DNA of 64,000 nt from Paenibacillus popilliae ATCC 14706 (GTDB lineage: Bacteria > Bacillota > Bacilli > Paenibacillales > Paenibacillaceae), in assembly GCF_000315235.1 (NCBI RefSeq), contig NZ_BALG01000042.1, positions 19,579-83,578 of the forward strand, given 5' to 3'. Positions 47,738 to 56,887 of the stretch are shown here, in pieces (positions within the stretch are counted from its first letter, which is position 1; each line of letters starts with the position of its first letter). The position numbers and the translations under genes were made by a program. The notes beneath the pieces are model-generated. The model had not been told where the DNA came from and did no database searches. It saw only the letters and a list, made by a program, of their open reading frames with translations.

Positions 47738-48097
47738 ATGGCTATCCAACTCGATATGGAATTCGGCAAGGTGAACATTTCGGAAGAAGTCGTGGCGGTG
47801 ATTGCTGGTTCTGCGACTATGGAATGTTATGGACTCGTTGGAATGGCATCGCGCAAGCAATTGAAGGATGGTATTGCCGAGTTGCTCGGACGTGGTAATT
47901 TGTCGCGTGGTGTTGAAGTGCGCCAACAATCCGATAGTCTACATATCGATTTATATATTATTGTGAGTTACGGAACCAAAATCTCCGAGGTGGCGCACAA
48001 CATCCAAGCCAAGGTGAAGTATGTACTCGAACACGACGTCGGTCTCGCGGTGGATCAAGTGAACATCTTTGTACAGGACGTACGCGTATTAAGCTAG
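47738..48097 (+). CDS. yloU: Asp23/Gls24 family protein YloU
   Basis: 119 residues; AAGGAGTGGAG upstream. EFGKVNISEEVVAVIAGSATMECYGLVGMAS, VEVRQQSDSLHIDLYIIVSYG and a C-terminal VNIFVQDVRV strand. Always upstream of the DAK-type kinase gene (fakA/yloV); here 15 bp apart. A weak TTATTT-N16-TACAAT promoter may lie at about 47671-47698. Confidence 0.92.
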   Translation: MAIQLDMEFGKVNISEEVVAVIAGSATMECYGLVGMASRKQLKDGIAELLGRGNLSRGVEVRQQSDSLHIDLYIIVSYGTKISEVAHNIQAKVKYVLEHDVGLAVDQVNIFVQDVRVLS

Positions 48098-48112
48098 GAA
48101 GGGGAATTTTCG

Positions 48113-49861
48113 TTGAACAAGCGTTCTTTAAATGGAGCACAATTTGCCAGTATGGTGCTGGGCGGGGCCGATTCGCTCAATCGCCATGCCGAACACGTCA
48201 ATACGTTGAACGTCTTTCCAGTCCCGGATGGAGATACGGGGACGAACATGAATTTGACGATGACTGCGGGCATAACCGAAATGAAAGCGAAGCCGTCCAC
48301 GTCTATCGCCAAAACGGCGGAGGTGCTGTCGAAAGGGCTGCTTATGGGCGCTCGAGGGAACTCGGGAGTGATTCTGTCCCAATTGTTCCGGGGATTTAGC
48401 CGGGCCGTAGCCGGCCTTGACGAAGTGAACGCATTCCAGTTCGCCCACGCGCTGCAAGGCGGCGTGGACACTGCTTATAAAGCTGTTGTCAAGCCCGTGG
48501 AAGGCACGATCTTGACGGTCGCTAGAGAAGCGGCGAAGCATGCCGTCTATATTGCGCGCCGGACGCCGGACTTGGTCGATTTCATGCGGGAAGTGACGAA
48601 CAAGGCCAAGGAAGCGCTGGCCAAGACGCCGGATATGCTGCCTGTGCTGAAGCAAGTCGGTGTCGTCGACTCCGGCGGACAAGGCTTGGTCTATATTTAT
48701 GAAGGATTTCTGGCTGTGCTGGAAGCAGGGGCGAAAGGAACTGCCGCCGAAGCTGTCATATCGGAAGTGGCGGTTGTTCCGGCCGAGAAGACGACTGCGG
48801 CGCCAATGTCGGCGCAAGCCAAGCTGCAAACGGAAGACATCGAGTTTTTATACGATATGGAATTCTTTATCGATCGTACCCGCAATCGCGCTGCAGCTAT
48901 GCCGTTTCATGAAGATATATTCAGGAAAGCGCTTGCGAAAAATGGGGATTCCATTATCGTCATCGCAGACGACGATATGATCAAAGTCCATATTCATTCC
49001 CGCAAGCCGGGCGAAGTACTTGATCTGGCGATGCAGTACGGGGAATTGATCCGGATTCAGATTTTGAACATGCGCGAGCAGCATCGCGATATTTTGCAAG
49101 GGGAGCATGGAGAAGTGTCCGCGATGCCGGAGCTGTTCGCGGAGATGCCGATCGCGGATATCGTCACGGAGAGCGCCCTGATGGAGCCGCCTGCTGATGA
49201 GATTGCTCCTTACGGCTTCATCGCTGTTGCGATGGGGCAGGGCATCCACGACATTTTCACCAGCCTCGGGGTGGACATTGTCTTGTCCGGCGGACAGACG
49301 ATGAATCCGAGCACCCAGGATTTCATCGATGCCATTGGCAAGATTACGGCGCAGCACATTTTCATCCTGCCGAACAATTCGAATATTGTGATGGCGGCGA
49401 AGCAGGCTGCCGAATTCGTGGATCGTGAAGTGACGGTCATCGAGACGAAGACGATACCGCAAGGCATTGCGGCGGCCTTCGCCTTCCAGGAGGACGAGGA
49501 TCTGGAGGTGAACCGGACCGCGATGCAGGATGCGGTCAGCCATATTGTGTCTGGACAAGTTACTTATGCCGTGCGCGATACGACGCTAGACGGGCTGGAT
49601 ATCAAGGCGGGCCATTATATGGGCATCGCCAACGGCAAGATTATCGTGACGACCGAATCCATAAGCGACACGCTGCAGCAATTGCTCGAGAAGATGCTGG
49701 AGGACGGGGGCGAGGTCATTACGCTGCTTACCGGCGAAGAGGCGAAGGCGGAAGATACGGAAGCGCTAATCGAATGGCTGAGCGAGCATTATCCGGACGC
49801 GGAAGTGGAAGTTCATGAGGGCAGACAGCCTATTTATGCATATCTTGTCTCAGTAGAGTAA
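48113..49861 (+). CDS. fakA: Fatty acid kinase catalytic subunit FakA (DhaL-like, YloV)
   Basis: 582 residues from a TTG at 48113 with GGAAGGGG 8-9 nt upstream. N-terminal DhaL domain with NVFPVPDGDTGTNMNLTM and GARGNSGVILSQ (nucleotide and Mg binding) and the SGGQG loop; C-terminal DAK-phosphatase-type domain (about 310-580, DIVLSGGQTMNPSTQDF). FakA phosphorylates fatty acids held by a DegV-family FakB. The next gene is a DegV protein, so kinase and carrier are encoded together. Confidence 0.93.
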   Translation: MNKRSLNGAQFASMVLGGADSLNRHAEHVNTLNVFPVPDGDTGTNMNLTMTAGITEMKAKPSTSIAKTAEVLSKGLLMGARGNSGVILSQLFRGFSRAVAGLDEVNAFQFAHALQGGVDTAYKAVVKPVEGTILTVAREAAKHAVYIARRTPDLVDFMREVTNKAKEALAKTPDMLPVLKQVGVVDSGGQGLVYIYEGFLAVLEAGAKGTAAEAVISEVAVVPAEKTTAAPMSAQAKLQTEDIEFLYDMEFFIDRTRNRAAAMPFHEDIFRKALAKNGDSIIVIADDDMIKVHIHSRKPGEVLDLAMQYGELIRIQILNMREQHRDILQGEHGEVSAMPELFAEMPIADIVTESALMEPPADEIAPYGFIAVAMGQGIHDIFTSLGVDIVLSGGQTMNPSTQDFIDAIGKITAQHIFILPNNSNIVMAAKQAAEFVDREVTVIETKTIPQGIAAAFAFQEDEDLEVNRTAMQDAVSHIVSGQVTYAVRDTTLDGLDIKAGHYMGIANGKIIVTTESISDTLQQLLEKMLEDGGEVITLLTGEEAKAEDTEALIEWLSEHYPDAEVEVHEGRQPIYAYLVSVE

Positions 49862-49877
49862 CGAAGGAGGGATGTGA

Positions 49878-50744
49878 ATGGCATCTATCCGTATCGTCAC
49901 GGATAGCACAGCGGATATTCCGCAGGAATTACGCGAACGCTATCACATTGAGATGATTCCGCTCAAGGTGCATTTCGGGAATGATATGTATCAGGATGCG
50001 GTCACGATCAGTGCAGAGCGGTTCTATCATTTGCTTGTTGAAGCGAAGTGGCTGCCTACAACGTCCCAGCCTTCTCCTATCGAGTTCCTGGAAGTGTTCA
50101 AGCGGTTGAATGCCGAGCCGGACACGCAGATCATTTCGATTCATCTGTCGGCTGCATTCAGCGGAACGTATCAATCCGCAGTACTGGCGAAGAACATGAT
50201 GGAAGAAAAGTCCGACATTACGATTGTTGATTCGAAGTCGGCATCCTACGGATTCGGGCTTACCGTGGTGGAGGCCGCCAAGATGGCGGAGGCCGGCCAT
50301 GCGAAAGAAGAAATTTTGGCCATGATTGAACGATATCAGCAGGAACGCAAGCTTTTTTTTCTGGTTGATACATTGGAATATTTGCAAAAGGGTGGCCGTA
50401 TCGGCAAAGCAGCGGCTTTGTTCGGCACACTGCTCAATATTAAACCGATTCTCTCTATCGATGATGAGGGGGAAGTGTATGCGGTGGAAAAGGTGCGCGG
50501 ACATAAGAAAGCGGTGGCCCGCATCTTGGAAATGTTAAAACAGGAATTCGAGGGAAGACCGGTACATACGGTCATGGGATATACGAGCAATCCGTCGGCA
50601 GCGGATGACTTGGCAGCAGCGATTCAGAATACATTAGATGTTCGATCCATGGACTACACGATCGTGGGCTCCGTCATCGGCACGCATGTCGGTACTGGCG
50701 TCGCCGCCGTCTTCATGTGGCCTGCGGACGAAGCATCGTCCTGA
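49878..50744 (+). CDS. DegV family fatty-acid-binding protein (FakB-like)
   Basis: 288 residues; GAAGGAGGG upstream. IRIVTDSTADIP start, TTSQPSP, ISIHLSAAFSGTYQSA, VDSKSASYGFGL, LEYLQKGGRIGKAAA and GTHVGTGVAAVF: all DegV signatures. Binds a fatty acid and presents it to FakA. 17 bp after fakA. The FakB number or chain specificity cannot be read from sequence. Confidence 0.92.
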   Translation: MASIRIVTDSTADIPQELRERYHIEMIPLKVHFGNDMYQDAVTISAERFYHLLVEAKWLPTTSQPSPIEFLEVFKRLNAEPDTQIISIHLSAAFSGTYQSAVLAKNMMEEKSDITIVDSKSASYGFGLTVVEAAKMAEAGHAKEEILAMIERYQQERKLFFLVDTLEYLQKGGRIGKAAALFGTLLNIKPILSIDDEGEVYAVEKVRGHKKAVARILEMLKQEFEGRPVHTVMGYTSNPSAADDLAAAIQNTLDVRSMDYTIVGSVIGTHVGTGVAAVFMWPADEASS

Positions 50745-50766
50745 CAGGATACGGACGTTACCGGCC

Positions 50767-52815
50767 ATGATTTCATTGAGTCAATGTCCCGTAACCATGG
50801 TCAAAGGCGTGAGCGCGTTGAAACAAACTGAGCTTCACGCCTTTGGCATTTTTACCGTTGCCGATTTGCTCGATTATTTCCCTTTCCGCTATGAAGATTT
50901 TCATCTTCGCCGTCTGAACGAAGTGAAGGATGGAGACAAAGCTACTGTCGAAGGACGCATTATGACCCAGCCCCTCCTGCAGCGGTTCGGCCGCAAATCC
51001 AGACTGACCTGCCGCGTGCTGGTGGAGGAATGGCTGATTACGGCCACCTGGTTCAACCGCCCGTACCTGCGCGAGCAGTTGGAGCAGGGGCGGGATATTG
51101 TGCTGACCGGCAAGTGGGATCAGTGCCGGATGCAGCTGACCGTGTCGACATCGGAATTCCCCGATAAAGGGACGAGCCGGATTGGCACGCTGCAGCCCGT
51201 CTACTCGATCGGGGGCAAGATTACGCAGGCGTGGATGCGCAAGACGATTGCCCAGGCGCTGCAGCAGTTCGGCGAAGCGATTACGGAACCACTGCCGCCA
51301 GAGATGCTCCGGTGTTATCGGCTTCTGCCGCGCAAGCAAGCGGTACGGGCGATGCATTTGCCGCATGATGTCGAAGAAGGCAAGCAGGCGCGGCGGCGGC
51401 TCGTCTATGAAGAATTACTGCTGTTCCAGTTGAAGCTGCATGCCTTCCGGGCTCTTACCCGCCAGCGTTCCGACGGCGTTGCGTTCATGGTTGACAATAC
51501 GACGGTGCGCCAATTTACTCGCAGTCTGCCGTTCGAGCTGACGGCCGGGCAGAAGCAGGCGATTACCGACATTTTGCATGATATGCGTCAACCGTCCTGC
51601 ATGAACCGGCTGCTGCAGGGCGATGTCGGATCCGGCAAGACGGTCGTTGCCGCGACCGCTTTGTATGCCGCAGTCCGGGCGGGATACCAGGGGGCGTTAA
51701 TGGTCCCGACGGAAATTTTGGCGGAGCAGCATATGCGTTCGCTGTCGAAGCTGTTCGAGCCCCATGGCATTGAGGTCGGCCTGCTGACCGGCAGTCTGAC
51801 CGAGCGGAAGCGCCGCGATGTGCTTGCGGCGTTGCAGATGGGCATGATCGACATCATGGTCGGGACGCATGCGCTGATTCAGGAGGATGTCCATTACCGT
51901 AAGCTCGGTCTCGTCATCACCGACGAGCAGCATCGCTTCGGGGTCAATCAGCGCAGCATTCTGCGTCGGAAGGGCTGGAATCCGGATGTGCTGATGATGA
52001 CGGCCACCCCGATTCCGCGAACGCTGGCGATTACGGTCTTCGGCGACCTGGACGTGTCTTCGATTCGGGAACGCCCAGCGGGCCGCAAGCCGATAAAGAC
52101 GTATTGGGTCAAGCACGACATGCTCGATCGGGTGCTGGGCTTCATTCGCCGGGAAGCGGAAGCCGGGCATCAGGCTTATGTTATCTGTCCGTTGATTGAG
52201 GAATCGGACAAGCTTGACGTGCAAAATGCCATCGACGTGCATGTGCAGATGCAACAGGCCTTCCCCGATCTGTCTGTCGGGCTGTTGCACGGACGGATGA
52301 CGCCGGTCGAGAAAGATGAGGCAATGCGTGCCTTCAGCGCAGGAGAGACGAAGGTACTCGTCTCGACGACGGTCATCGAGGTCGGCGTGGATGTGCCGAA
52401 TTCGACGCTCATGATCGTGATGGATGCAGAGCGGTTCGGACTGTCGCAGCTTCATCAGCTGCGGGGCCGGGTTGGCCGGGGCGGGCATCAGTCGTATTGC
52501 GTGCTGATCGCCGATCCGAAGTCGGAGGTCGGCCGGGAGCGGATGCGCATCATGACCGAGACCGAGGACGGATTCGAGCTGTCGCAGCGCGATCTGGAGC
52601 TGCGCGGTCCGGGAGATTTTTTCGGGACGAAGCAGAGCGGATTGCCGGAGTTCAGGCTGGCGGATATGGCGAACGACTACGCGGTGTTGGAGCAGGCGCG
52701 CGATGATGCGGCTGCGATGATCCGGTCGGAAACGTTCTGGACGTCGCCGGATTACGGTGGCCTGCGCGAGGTGCTGCAGCGTGAGCAGTTGCTCCAGGGC
52801 GAGCGAATGGACTAG
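50767..52815 (+). CDS. recG: ATP-dependent DNA helicase RecG
   Basis: 682 residues from the ATG at 50767, the same length as B. subtilis RecG; the RBS is weak. Wedge/OB domain (MTQPLLQRFGRKSRLTCRVLVEE), Walker A GDVGSGKTVVA, DEQHRFGV, MTATPIPRTLAIT, LHGRMTPVEKDEAM, VIEVGVDVPN and LHQLRGRVGRG. Remodels stalled forks and Holliday junctions. Confidence 0.95.
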   Translation: MISLSQCPVTMVKGVSALKQTELHAFGIFTVADLLDYFPFRYEDFHLRRLNEVKDGDKATVEGRIMTQPLLQRFGRKSRLTCRVLVEEWLITATWFNRPYLREQLEQGRDIVLTGKWDQCRMQLTVSTSEFPDKGTSRIGTLQPVYSIGGKITQAWMRKTIAQALQQFGEAITEPLPPEMLRCYRLLPRKQAVRAMHLPHDVEEGKQARRRLVYEELLLFQLKLHAFRALTRQRSDGVAFMVDNTTVRQFTRSLPFELTAGQKQAITDILHDMRQPSCMNRLLQGDVGSGKTVVAATALYAAVRAGYQGALMVPTEILAEQHMRSLSKLFEPHGIEVGLLTGSLTERKRRDVLAALQMGMIDIMVGTHALIQEDVHYRKLGLVITDEQHRFGVNQRSILRRKGWNPDVLMMTATPIPRTLAITVFGDLDVSSIRERPAGRKPIKTYWVKHDMLDRVLGFIRREAEAGHQAYVICPLIEESDKLDVQNAIDVHVQMQQAFPDLSVGLLHGRMTPVEKDEAMRAFSAGETKVLVSTTVIEVGVDVPNSTLMIVMDAERFGLSQLHQLRGRVGRGGHQSYCVLIADPKSEVGRERMRIMTETEDGFELSQRDLELRGPGDFFGTKQSGLPEFRLADMANDYAVLEQARDDAAAMIRSETFWTSPDYGGLREVLQREQLLQGERMD

Positions 52816-52977
52816 CCCCGAGCCGTACCCGGGCGCCGGACGGATGGTGTTCCGGCGGCTTCGGCCATTCGGGCGGATAGTAGACAAGCGTTCGGACATA
52901 TATTTGAAACAGAGCGCCATCGGAGCTCGCTGCGATGAGCTCTGGCCAATTTGTGTTCCGGAGGTGTGTCGACGAAG

Positions 52978-53265
52978 ATGAGCTATACGAAATACGGGAT
53001 CAGCCCGCAGCTCGTTGAACGGATGAAACGGAAGATGAAGCAGCCCGCCTTGAAGGAGCGGGTCAAGCAGATTGTAGACGGCGTGACGAAGGCGGATCTC
53101 CAGAACCGCCATACGGTCCGGCGGCTGCTGCGCCAGATCGCCTCTGTGCTGAACGAGTCCATCAGCGCTCAGCAGGAGGAAGCAATGGTGCAGTTCGTGC
53201 TGGCGCAGAAGATTGACCCGAACAATACGTTCCATCTCCTGAAGCTGTGGGGGATGTTCCGCTAA
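52978..53265 (+). CDS. spoVIF: Stage VI sporulation protein F family
   Basis: 95 residues from the ATG at 52978; GGAGGTG lies 12 nt upstream, a little far. KYGISPQLVERMKRKMK, ERVKQIVDGVTKADLQNR, and the end QKIDPNNTFHLLKLWGMFR is the SpoVIF-family hallmark. In B. subtilis SpoVIF is a mother-cell protein needed for spore coat (GerE-dependent) development. Confidence 0.85.
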   Translation: MSYTKYGISPQLVERMKRKMKQPALKERVKQIVDGVTKADLQNRHTVRRLLRQIASVLNESISAQQEEAMVQFVLAQKIDPNNTFHLLKLWGMFR

Positions 53266-53422
53266 GGCAGGAGGCTGTCTCGTCAAAGGGGCTGTCCCAT
53301 AAGCAGTTTTTTACTACAGGCCTCGTAGCAGGAAACGTCTGACTCCTCTACGGTAGCCGACGATAAACTGATTTTCGGTGCCGTACTCTTCAGATGGGAC
53401 TGGACTGGCTGGTTCCCTCTGA

Positions 53423-53929
53423 TCACGACCGGATGGAGGACTTCCGGAGAGCCGCCACCAGATGATCGGTATATCTTCCCAGCCTCTTGCTTATGTCGGC
53501 ACGCATATATTCTCGTGTAATAAGGAAGCTACCCTCACAGCAGCGGCATGTATAGGGGTACGTGATCGCCTGGCCGTCGTGCTCCCCCGCGAAGAGATGG
53601 ATGTTATTGTCCAGCATGGCGCGTCCTGCCTTGGACAAATCCCGGTCAATATGCTGCGCAAGAATCTGGCCGGCCTGGGCATACAGCGACTTCAGTGTTT
53701 CGGAGGAGCGCTCGATGTCCCAGATTTTTCGGGTCACTATCGTCTGCAAATGGGAAAGCATGACATAGTTTTTCATCAGCTCCAGATCTTCCCGCTTCGG
53801 AGGGGAGGGTGGAGCAGGGCGAGCGGGCTGATCGAGATCGAGGCGGCGGTTCAACAGCGCTTCCTTATGCTGGGGAAGCATCATTCTGCTCGATTCCCAC
53901 AGACCGTTTTTTTGGAGTTTTTTGCTCAT
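53423..53929 (-). CDS. YolD-like protein
   Basis: 168 residues; start overlaps the stop of the polymerase gene (ATGA). NGLWESSRMMLPQHKEALL, then a helical core and a Cys-containing turn (CRCCEG). YolD-like proteins are constantly encoded after UvrX-type Y-family polymerases and are proposed UmuD-like partners. Cotranscribed with the polymerase from an apparent LexA-controlled promoter. Confidence 0.82.
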   Translation of the reverse strand: MSKKLQKNGLWESSRMMLPQHKEALLNRRLDLDQPARPAPPSPPKREDLELMKNYVMLSHLQTIVTRKIWDIERSSETLKSLYAQAGQILAQHIDRDLSKAGRAMLDNNIHLFAGEHDGQAITYPYTCRCCEGSFLITREYMRADISKRLGRYTDHLVAALRKSSIRS

Positions 53930-55194
53930 TTATAATGCCCCCCGATTTTGGCTGCGCGGTCTGCCGCCTGACCGGCGGCGCTCAGGGACGAGGCGCGGAC
54001 GATCGCCGCATTGCCGTACCGTTCCTTGATGCCGTCCGTAGCTCTTTCCAATGCTCTGGCTTTTTCCTGATCCTCGAACAGGGTAAGCTGATACAGTTGA
54101 TCGTCCACCAGCTTGCTTAACGTGATGCCGGCGCGGCGGACCGGCCTGCGGTTCCAAAACGTATAAAAAATCTGCTTGGCCGCTGTAAATACTTTGTTCG
54201 TATTATTTGTCGGATCCGGCATCATCAGTTGGCGGGAGAACCCGGTCGGCGCTTCGTACGGGCTGCACATGCAGTTCACCGTGACCACCGAGCCCATATA
54301 TCCTTTGCGTCGGCAATCCCGGCACACTTCCTCCGTAAGCTCGAGAAGAATCGTATCTACTTCCGTTTCCGTGGCGTAGTCCCGGGGCAAGGTCATCATA
54401 TGGCTGACCGATTGCGGCGGCGTGCGGAACGTATCCGGGGAGACGGGGCTGTCATCAAGGCCGTTGGCGGTGCGCCACATCACTTCGGCATGAATGTCCG
54501 ACTGCTTGCTGAAGCGGGCGCGGAATTTGTCCTTGAGCTGCGGCAGCGGGGTTCTGGCGATATCTCCGATGGCCGTCATGCCCAGGCGGGCAAAATGGGT
54601 TGTCATGCGGGAGCCGACACCGAACATTTTGTTGACCGGCTGGGGCCACAGCAGCGTCTCGATGTCGGACGGAGCCAGGGCGAAGATGCCCTCTTTGTTT
54701 TTCTTGGCCCATATATCCGTAGCCATCTTGGCCAAAATTTTATTGGAGCTGATCCCGATCCGGATCCATACTCCGGTCTGCTCGAGTACGCGGCGCTGAA
54801 TCTCTCTGGCCATGGTGACAGGGTCTCCGAACAGCGTCCGGCTCCCGGTCACGTCGAGAAATTGTTCATCGACGCTGAACGTTTCGACGAGATCGGTGAA
54901 TTGTTCATAGATTTGCGTAATGAGCAGCGAGACGTCGATATAATGCTGCATGCGGGGGCGCATCACGATCAGGCGGGGGCACTTGTTCAGGGCTTCCCCA
55001 AGCCGTTCGGCCGTTGTTACTCCATAGCTTTTGGCTATCGGGCAAGCGGCCAGAATGATTCCCGATCGGCGCGCGGGATCTCCGGACACAACGAGCGGCA
55101 TATGTTTATATTCCGGGTGCTCCGCTTTTTCCACGCTGGCATAGAAGCTTTGACAGTCCGCCAAAAAGATACTCCGTTCCTTGCTTCCGCTCAA
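53926..55194 (-). CDS. Y-family DNA polymerase (UvrX/UmuC-like)
   Basis: 422 residues from a TTG at 55194 with GAGGTGG 9 nt upstream (the frame is open to 55314). ADCQSFYASVEKAEHPEYKHMPLVVSGD (first catalytic Asp), SYGVTTAERLGEAL, VETFSVDEQFLDVTG (catalytic DE), IGISSNKILAKMATD and a thumb/HhH segment. A translesion polymerase of the UvrX type found with YolD in Firmicutes. The C-terminus lacks a clear clamp-binding box by eye. LexA-like sites at 55233 and 55261 bracket its TATAAT. Confidence 0.9.
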   Translation of the reverse strand: MSGSKERSIFLADCQSFYASVEKAEHPEYKHMPLVVSGDPARRSGIILAACPIAKSYGVTTAERLGEALNKCPRLIVMRPRMQHYIDVSLLITQIYEQFTDLVETFSVDEQFLDVTGSRTLFGDPVTMAREIQRRVLEQTGVWIRIGISSNKILAKMATDIWAKKNKEGIFALAPSDIETLLWPQPVNKMFGVGSRMTTHFARLGMTAIGDIARTPLPQLKDKFRARFSKQSDIHAEVMWRTANGLDDSPVSPDTFRTPPQSVSHMMTLPRDYATETEVDTILLELTEEVCRDCRRKGYMGSVVTVNCMCSPYEAPTGFSRQLMMPDPTNNTNKVFTAAKQIFYTFWNRRPVRRAGITLSKLVDDQLYQLTLFEDQEKARALERATDGIKERYGNAAIVRASSLSAAGQAADRAAKIGGHYK

Positions 55195-55232
55195 TGTAAC
55201 CACCCACCTCAACCAATCGAGTCTAAAAAATA

Positions 55233-55274
55233 AGAACATGTATTCGTGTCTATTATATACCGAACGTATATTCT
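55233..55274 (-). promoter_or_regulatory. Promoter with two LexA-type boxes for the polymerase-yolD operon
   Basis: Sites at 55233-55246 (GAAC-ATGT-ATTC) and 55261-55274 (CGAAC-GTAT-ATTC), each 12 of 14 to the Bacillus SOS consensus CGAACRNRYGTTYC. They flank a minus-strand TATAAT (55257-55252). One box covers the -10/-35 spacer and the other the transcription start. Confidence 0.65.
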
Positions 55275-55326
55275 CTATGCAAATGAAGTTTATGGAATCG
55301 GCTGCCCGTTCCACGCCGGATACGGC

Positions 55327-55743
55327 TTAGCTGTCTGCTGTCCCCTTCGGTTCACCCGGGTCGCCAGAGATATGCAGATAGCGCTGCAGCAGGCTCTTCA
55401 CCTCGGCTCGGATCAGGCCGCGAATCATGTAGAAGGAGCGGTGGTACCCCCGGCACACGTACTGCACGCGCACGCCGTGCTCCAGCCGTTCCTCGGACAC
55501 GATCTTAATCCCGCGGTGCCGGAACTGCTTCCGGATGCGGAACAGATCGGAGGCAGCGTCATCCTGCGCCTGGCGGAGCCCCTGAATATAAATTTCTCCC
55601 ATCTTCAGCCCCGAGATGGCAATGCGGCCGATATCGCGCTCGAGCACGTCGAGGACGAAGGTCTGAAGGGTATACTGCTTCACCAACAGGGCGTCTTCCC
55701 CGTCATGAGGCGGAGGTCCGCTTGTCGTGGACAATAAAGTCAT
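55327..55743 (-). CDS. Unrecognised 138-residue protein, likely SOS-regulated
   Basis: 138 residues; ATG at 55743 with AAGGAGG 8 nt upstream. I do not recognise the family. It starts with a Pro/Gly-rich tail (TTSGPPPHDGED), has hydrophobic heptad-like segments (YTLQTFVLDVLERDIGRIAI), a strand-like GLKMGEIYIQGL and a basic, Tyr-rich second half (VRVQYVCRGYHRSFYMIRGLIRAEV). No signal peptide. It has its own promoter with a perfect GAAC-N4-GTTC LexA half-site pair and lies just upstream of the LexA-controlled polymerase, so a DNA-damage role is inferred. Confidence 0.7.
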   Translation of the reverse strand: MTLLSTTSGPPPHDGEDALLVKQYTLQTFVLDVLERDIGRIAISGLKMGEIYIQGLRQAQDDAASDLFRIRKQFRHRGIKIVSEERLEHGVRVQYVCRGYHRSFYMIRGLIRAEVKSLLQRYLHISGDPGEPKGTADS

Positions 55744-55824
55744 ACCGGGTTCCTCCTTGCGTAACGTCCATCCATGCGGCCCCCCTGCTTGAAATCGGGA
55801 GGTGCGAGGATATGCTTATACCCC

Positions 55825-55876
55825 ATTATACGAACTTGAGTTCTGTTTTATGACTAATATAACGAACAAGTATTCT
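55825..55876 (-). promoter_or_regulatory. Promoter and LexA-type boxes for the 138-residue gene
   Basis: Minus-strand TATAAT (55830-55825) abuts a box at 55831-55844 (CGAAC-TTGA-GTTC). A second candidate at 55863-55876 (CGAAC-AAGT-ATTC) also forms a perfect AACAAG-N4-CTTGTT palindrome (55865-55880), which could instead be an operator for the divergent Crp/Fnr gene. Confidence 0.6.
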
Positions 55877-55975
55877 TGTTTCAATCGGTAAATAATGGTG
55901 GAAGGGATCAAAATGGTTTACAATGAAGAACAGAGGAAAAGGAAAGAGCTGGGATGGAAGAAGGAGTGAGCAGGA

Positions 55976-56500
55976 ATGAAGATTACGCTGCATCGCGGGG
56001 AGATATTGTTCCGCCAAGGCGATCCGGGCACGTACCTGTACCGGATTGTGAGCGGCTTGTTCAAAGTGACCCGGCTGCATGAGAACGGGAACATTGTGCT
56101 GTTCAATATATTGTATCCGGGCGAGATGGTGCCGCATCATTCCCTTATCTCCCCGAAGGATTGCCATGGGACGGCAACGGCCATGGTCACCAGTACGGTA
56201 AAGCGGATGAAAGCGGAGGCGTGGTATGAGGAACTGCGGAACAATTCCGGGAAAGCGCTCGAAGTGGCCAAGCTGCTGCAGGAGAAGCTTCGCTTCATGC
56301 AGCAGCGGCTCGATCATCTGACAATCGGATCTCCTGCCGAGCGGCTGGCGCTGCTGACCCGGTGGCTGGACAGCATGACGAACAAGACCCCGCTTACCGA
56401 TATGCTGACGCAGGAGGAGATCGGGCAGTTGATCGGAGTTCGGCGCGAGACGGTCAACCGTCTGCTCCGGCAGAGTGACAATTCCATGACGAAGCGATGA
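55976..56500 (+). CDS. Crp/Fnr family transcriptional regulator
   Basis: 174 residues; AAGGAG upstream. Cyclic-nucleotide-binding fold at the N-terminus (HRGEILFRQGDPGTYLYRIVSGLFKV, LYPGEMVP) and a C-terminal winged HTH (DMLTQEEIGQLIGVRRETVNRLLRQ). No N-terminal Cys cluster, so not a classical iron-sulfur Fnr, and the effector is unknown. Shorter than usual (about 220), the N-terminal leader being absent. Divergent from the SOS gene cluster. Confidence 0.88.
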   Translation: MKITLHRGEILFRQGDPGTYLYRIVSGLFKVTRLHENGNIVLFNILYPGEMVPHHSLISPKDCHGTATAMVTSTVKRMKAEAWYEELRNNSGKALEVAKLLQEKLRFMQQRLDHLTIGSPAERLALLTRWLDSMTNKTPLTDMLTQEEIGQLIGVRRETVNRLLRQSDNSMTKR

Positions 56501-56596
56501 GCGGCTTATTTCATGTCATGGGACATTCCAGGAAGCTCATATGAGTAGGAAGTGAAGCGTTATGTATCCGCTTGATAAAGGAGGTAACCGAGCATC

Positions 56597-56887
56597 ATGG
56601 AGAACGAGCAAGCGTATGGCTGGACCGACCCGGCAGCGATGCCGTCCGCATGCGGGTCGGGAGCGCATTCGCAGGAACGGATTTATATACCGTATCGTGG
56701 TCCGTGCGATCCTTGCCCGTCGCTGCCCTACAAGACCTATGTCGTACCGCCGAATCTGTTCATTACGTTTCAACCCCCGAATTTGCCGCAATTCCCGCCG
56801 CCGCAGGCGCTGCGGTGTGGAACACTGTGGCCGGCATTATATAGTCCTTATCGACCGAAGGGCGGACGGGAGGAGGGAACGGCTTGA
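56597..56887 (+). CDS. cotJA: Spore coat associated protein CotJA
   Basis: 96 residues from the ATG at 56597. The CotJA core is clear: YRGPCDPCPSLPYKTYVVPPNLFITFQPPNLPQFPPPQALRCGTLWPALY. An extra N-terminus of about 30 residues precedes it. First gene of the cotJABC operon, expressed in the mother cell in Bacillus. Confidence 0.92.
   Translation: MENEQAYGWTDPAAMPSACGSGAHSQERIYIPYRGPCDPCPSLPYKTYVVPPNLFITFQPPNLPQFPPPQALRCGTLWPALYSPYRPKGGREEGTA

Noticed and set aside
51697..53286. 529-codon open frame antisense to recG and spoVIF
   Set aside because: Shadow frame: no RBS, low-complexity Arg/His/Pro-rich product.
53280..53320. Insertion-sequence end (AGGGGCTGTCCCATAAG-like) after spoVIF
   Set aside because: Resembles ends of some IS families, but no second end, transposase piece or target duplication is visible.
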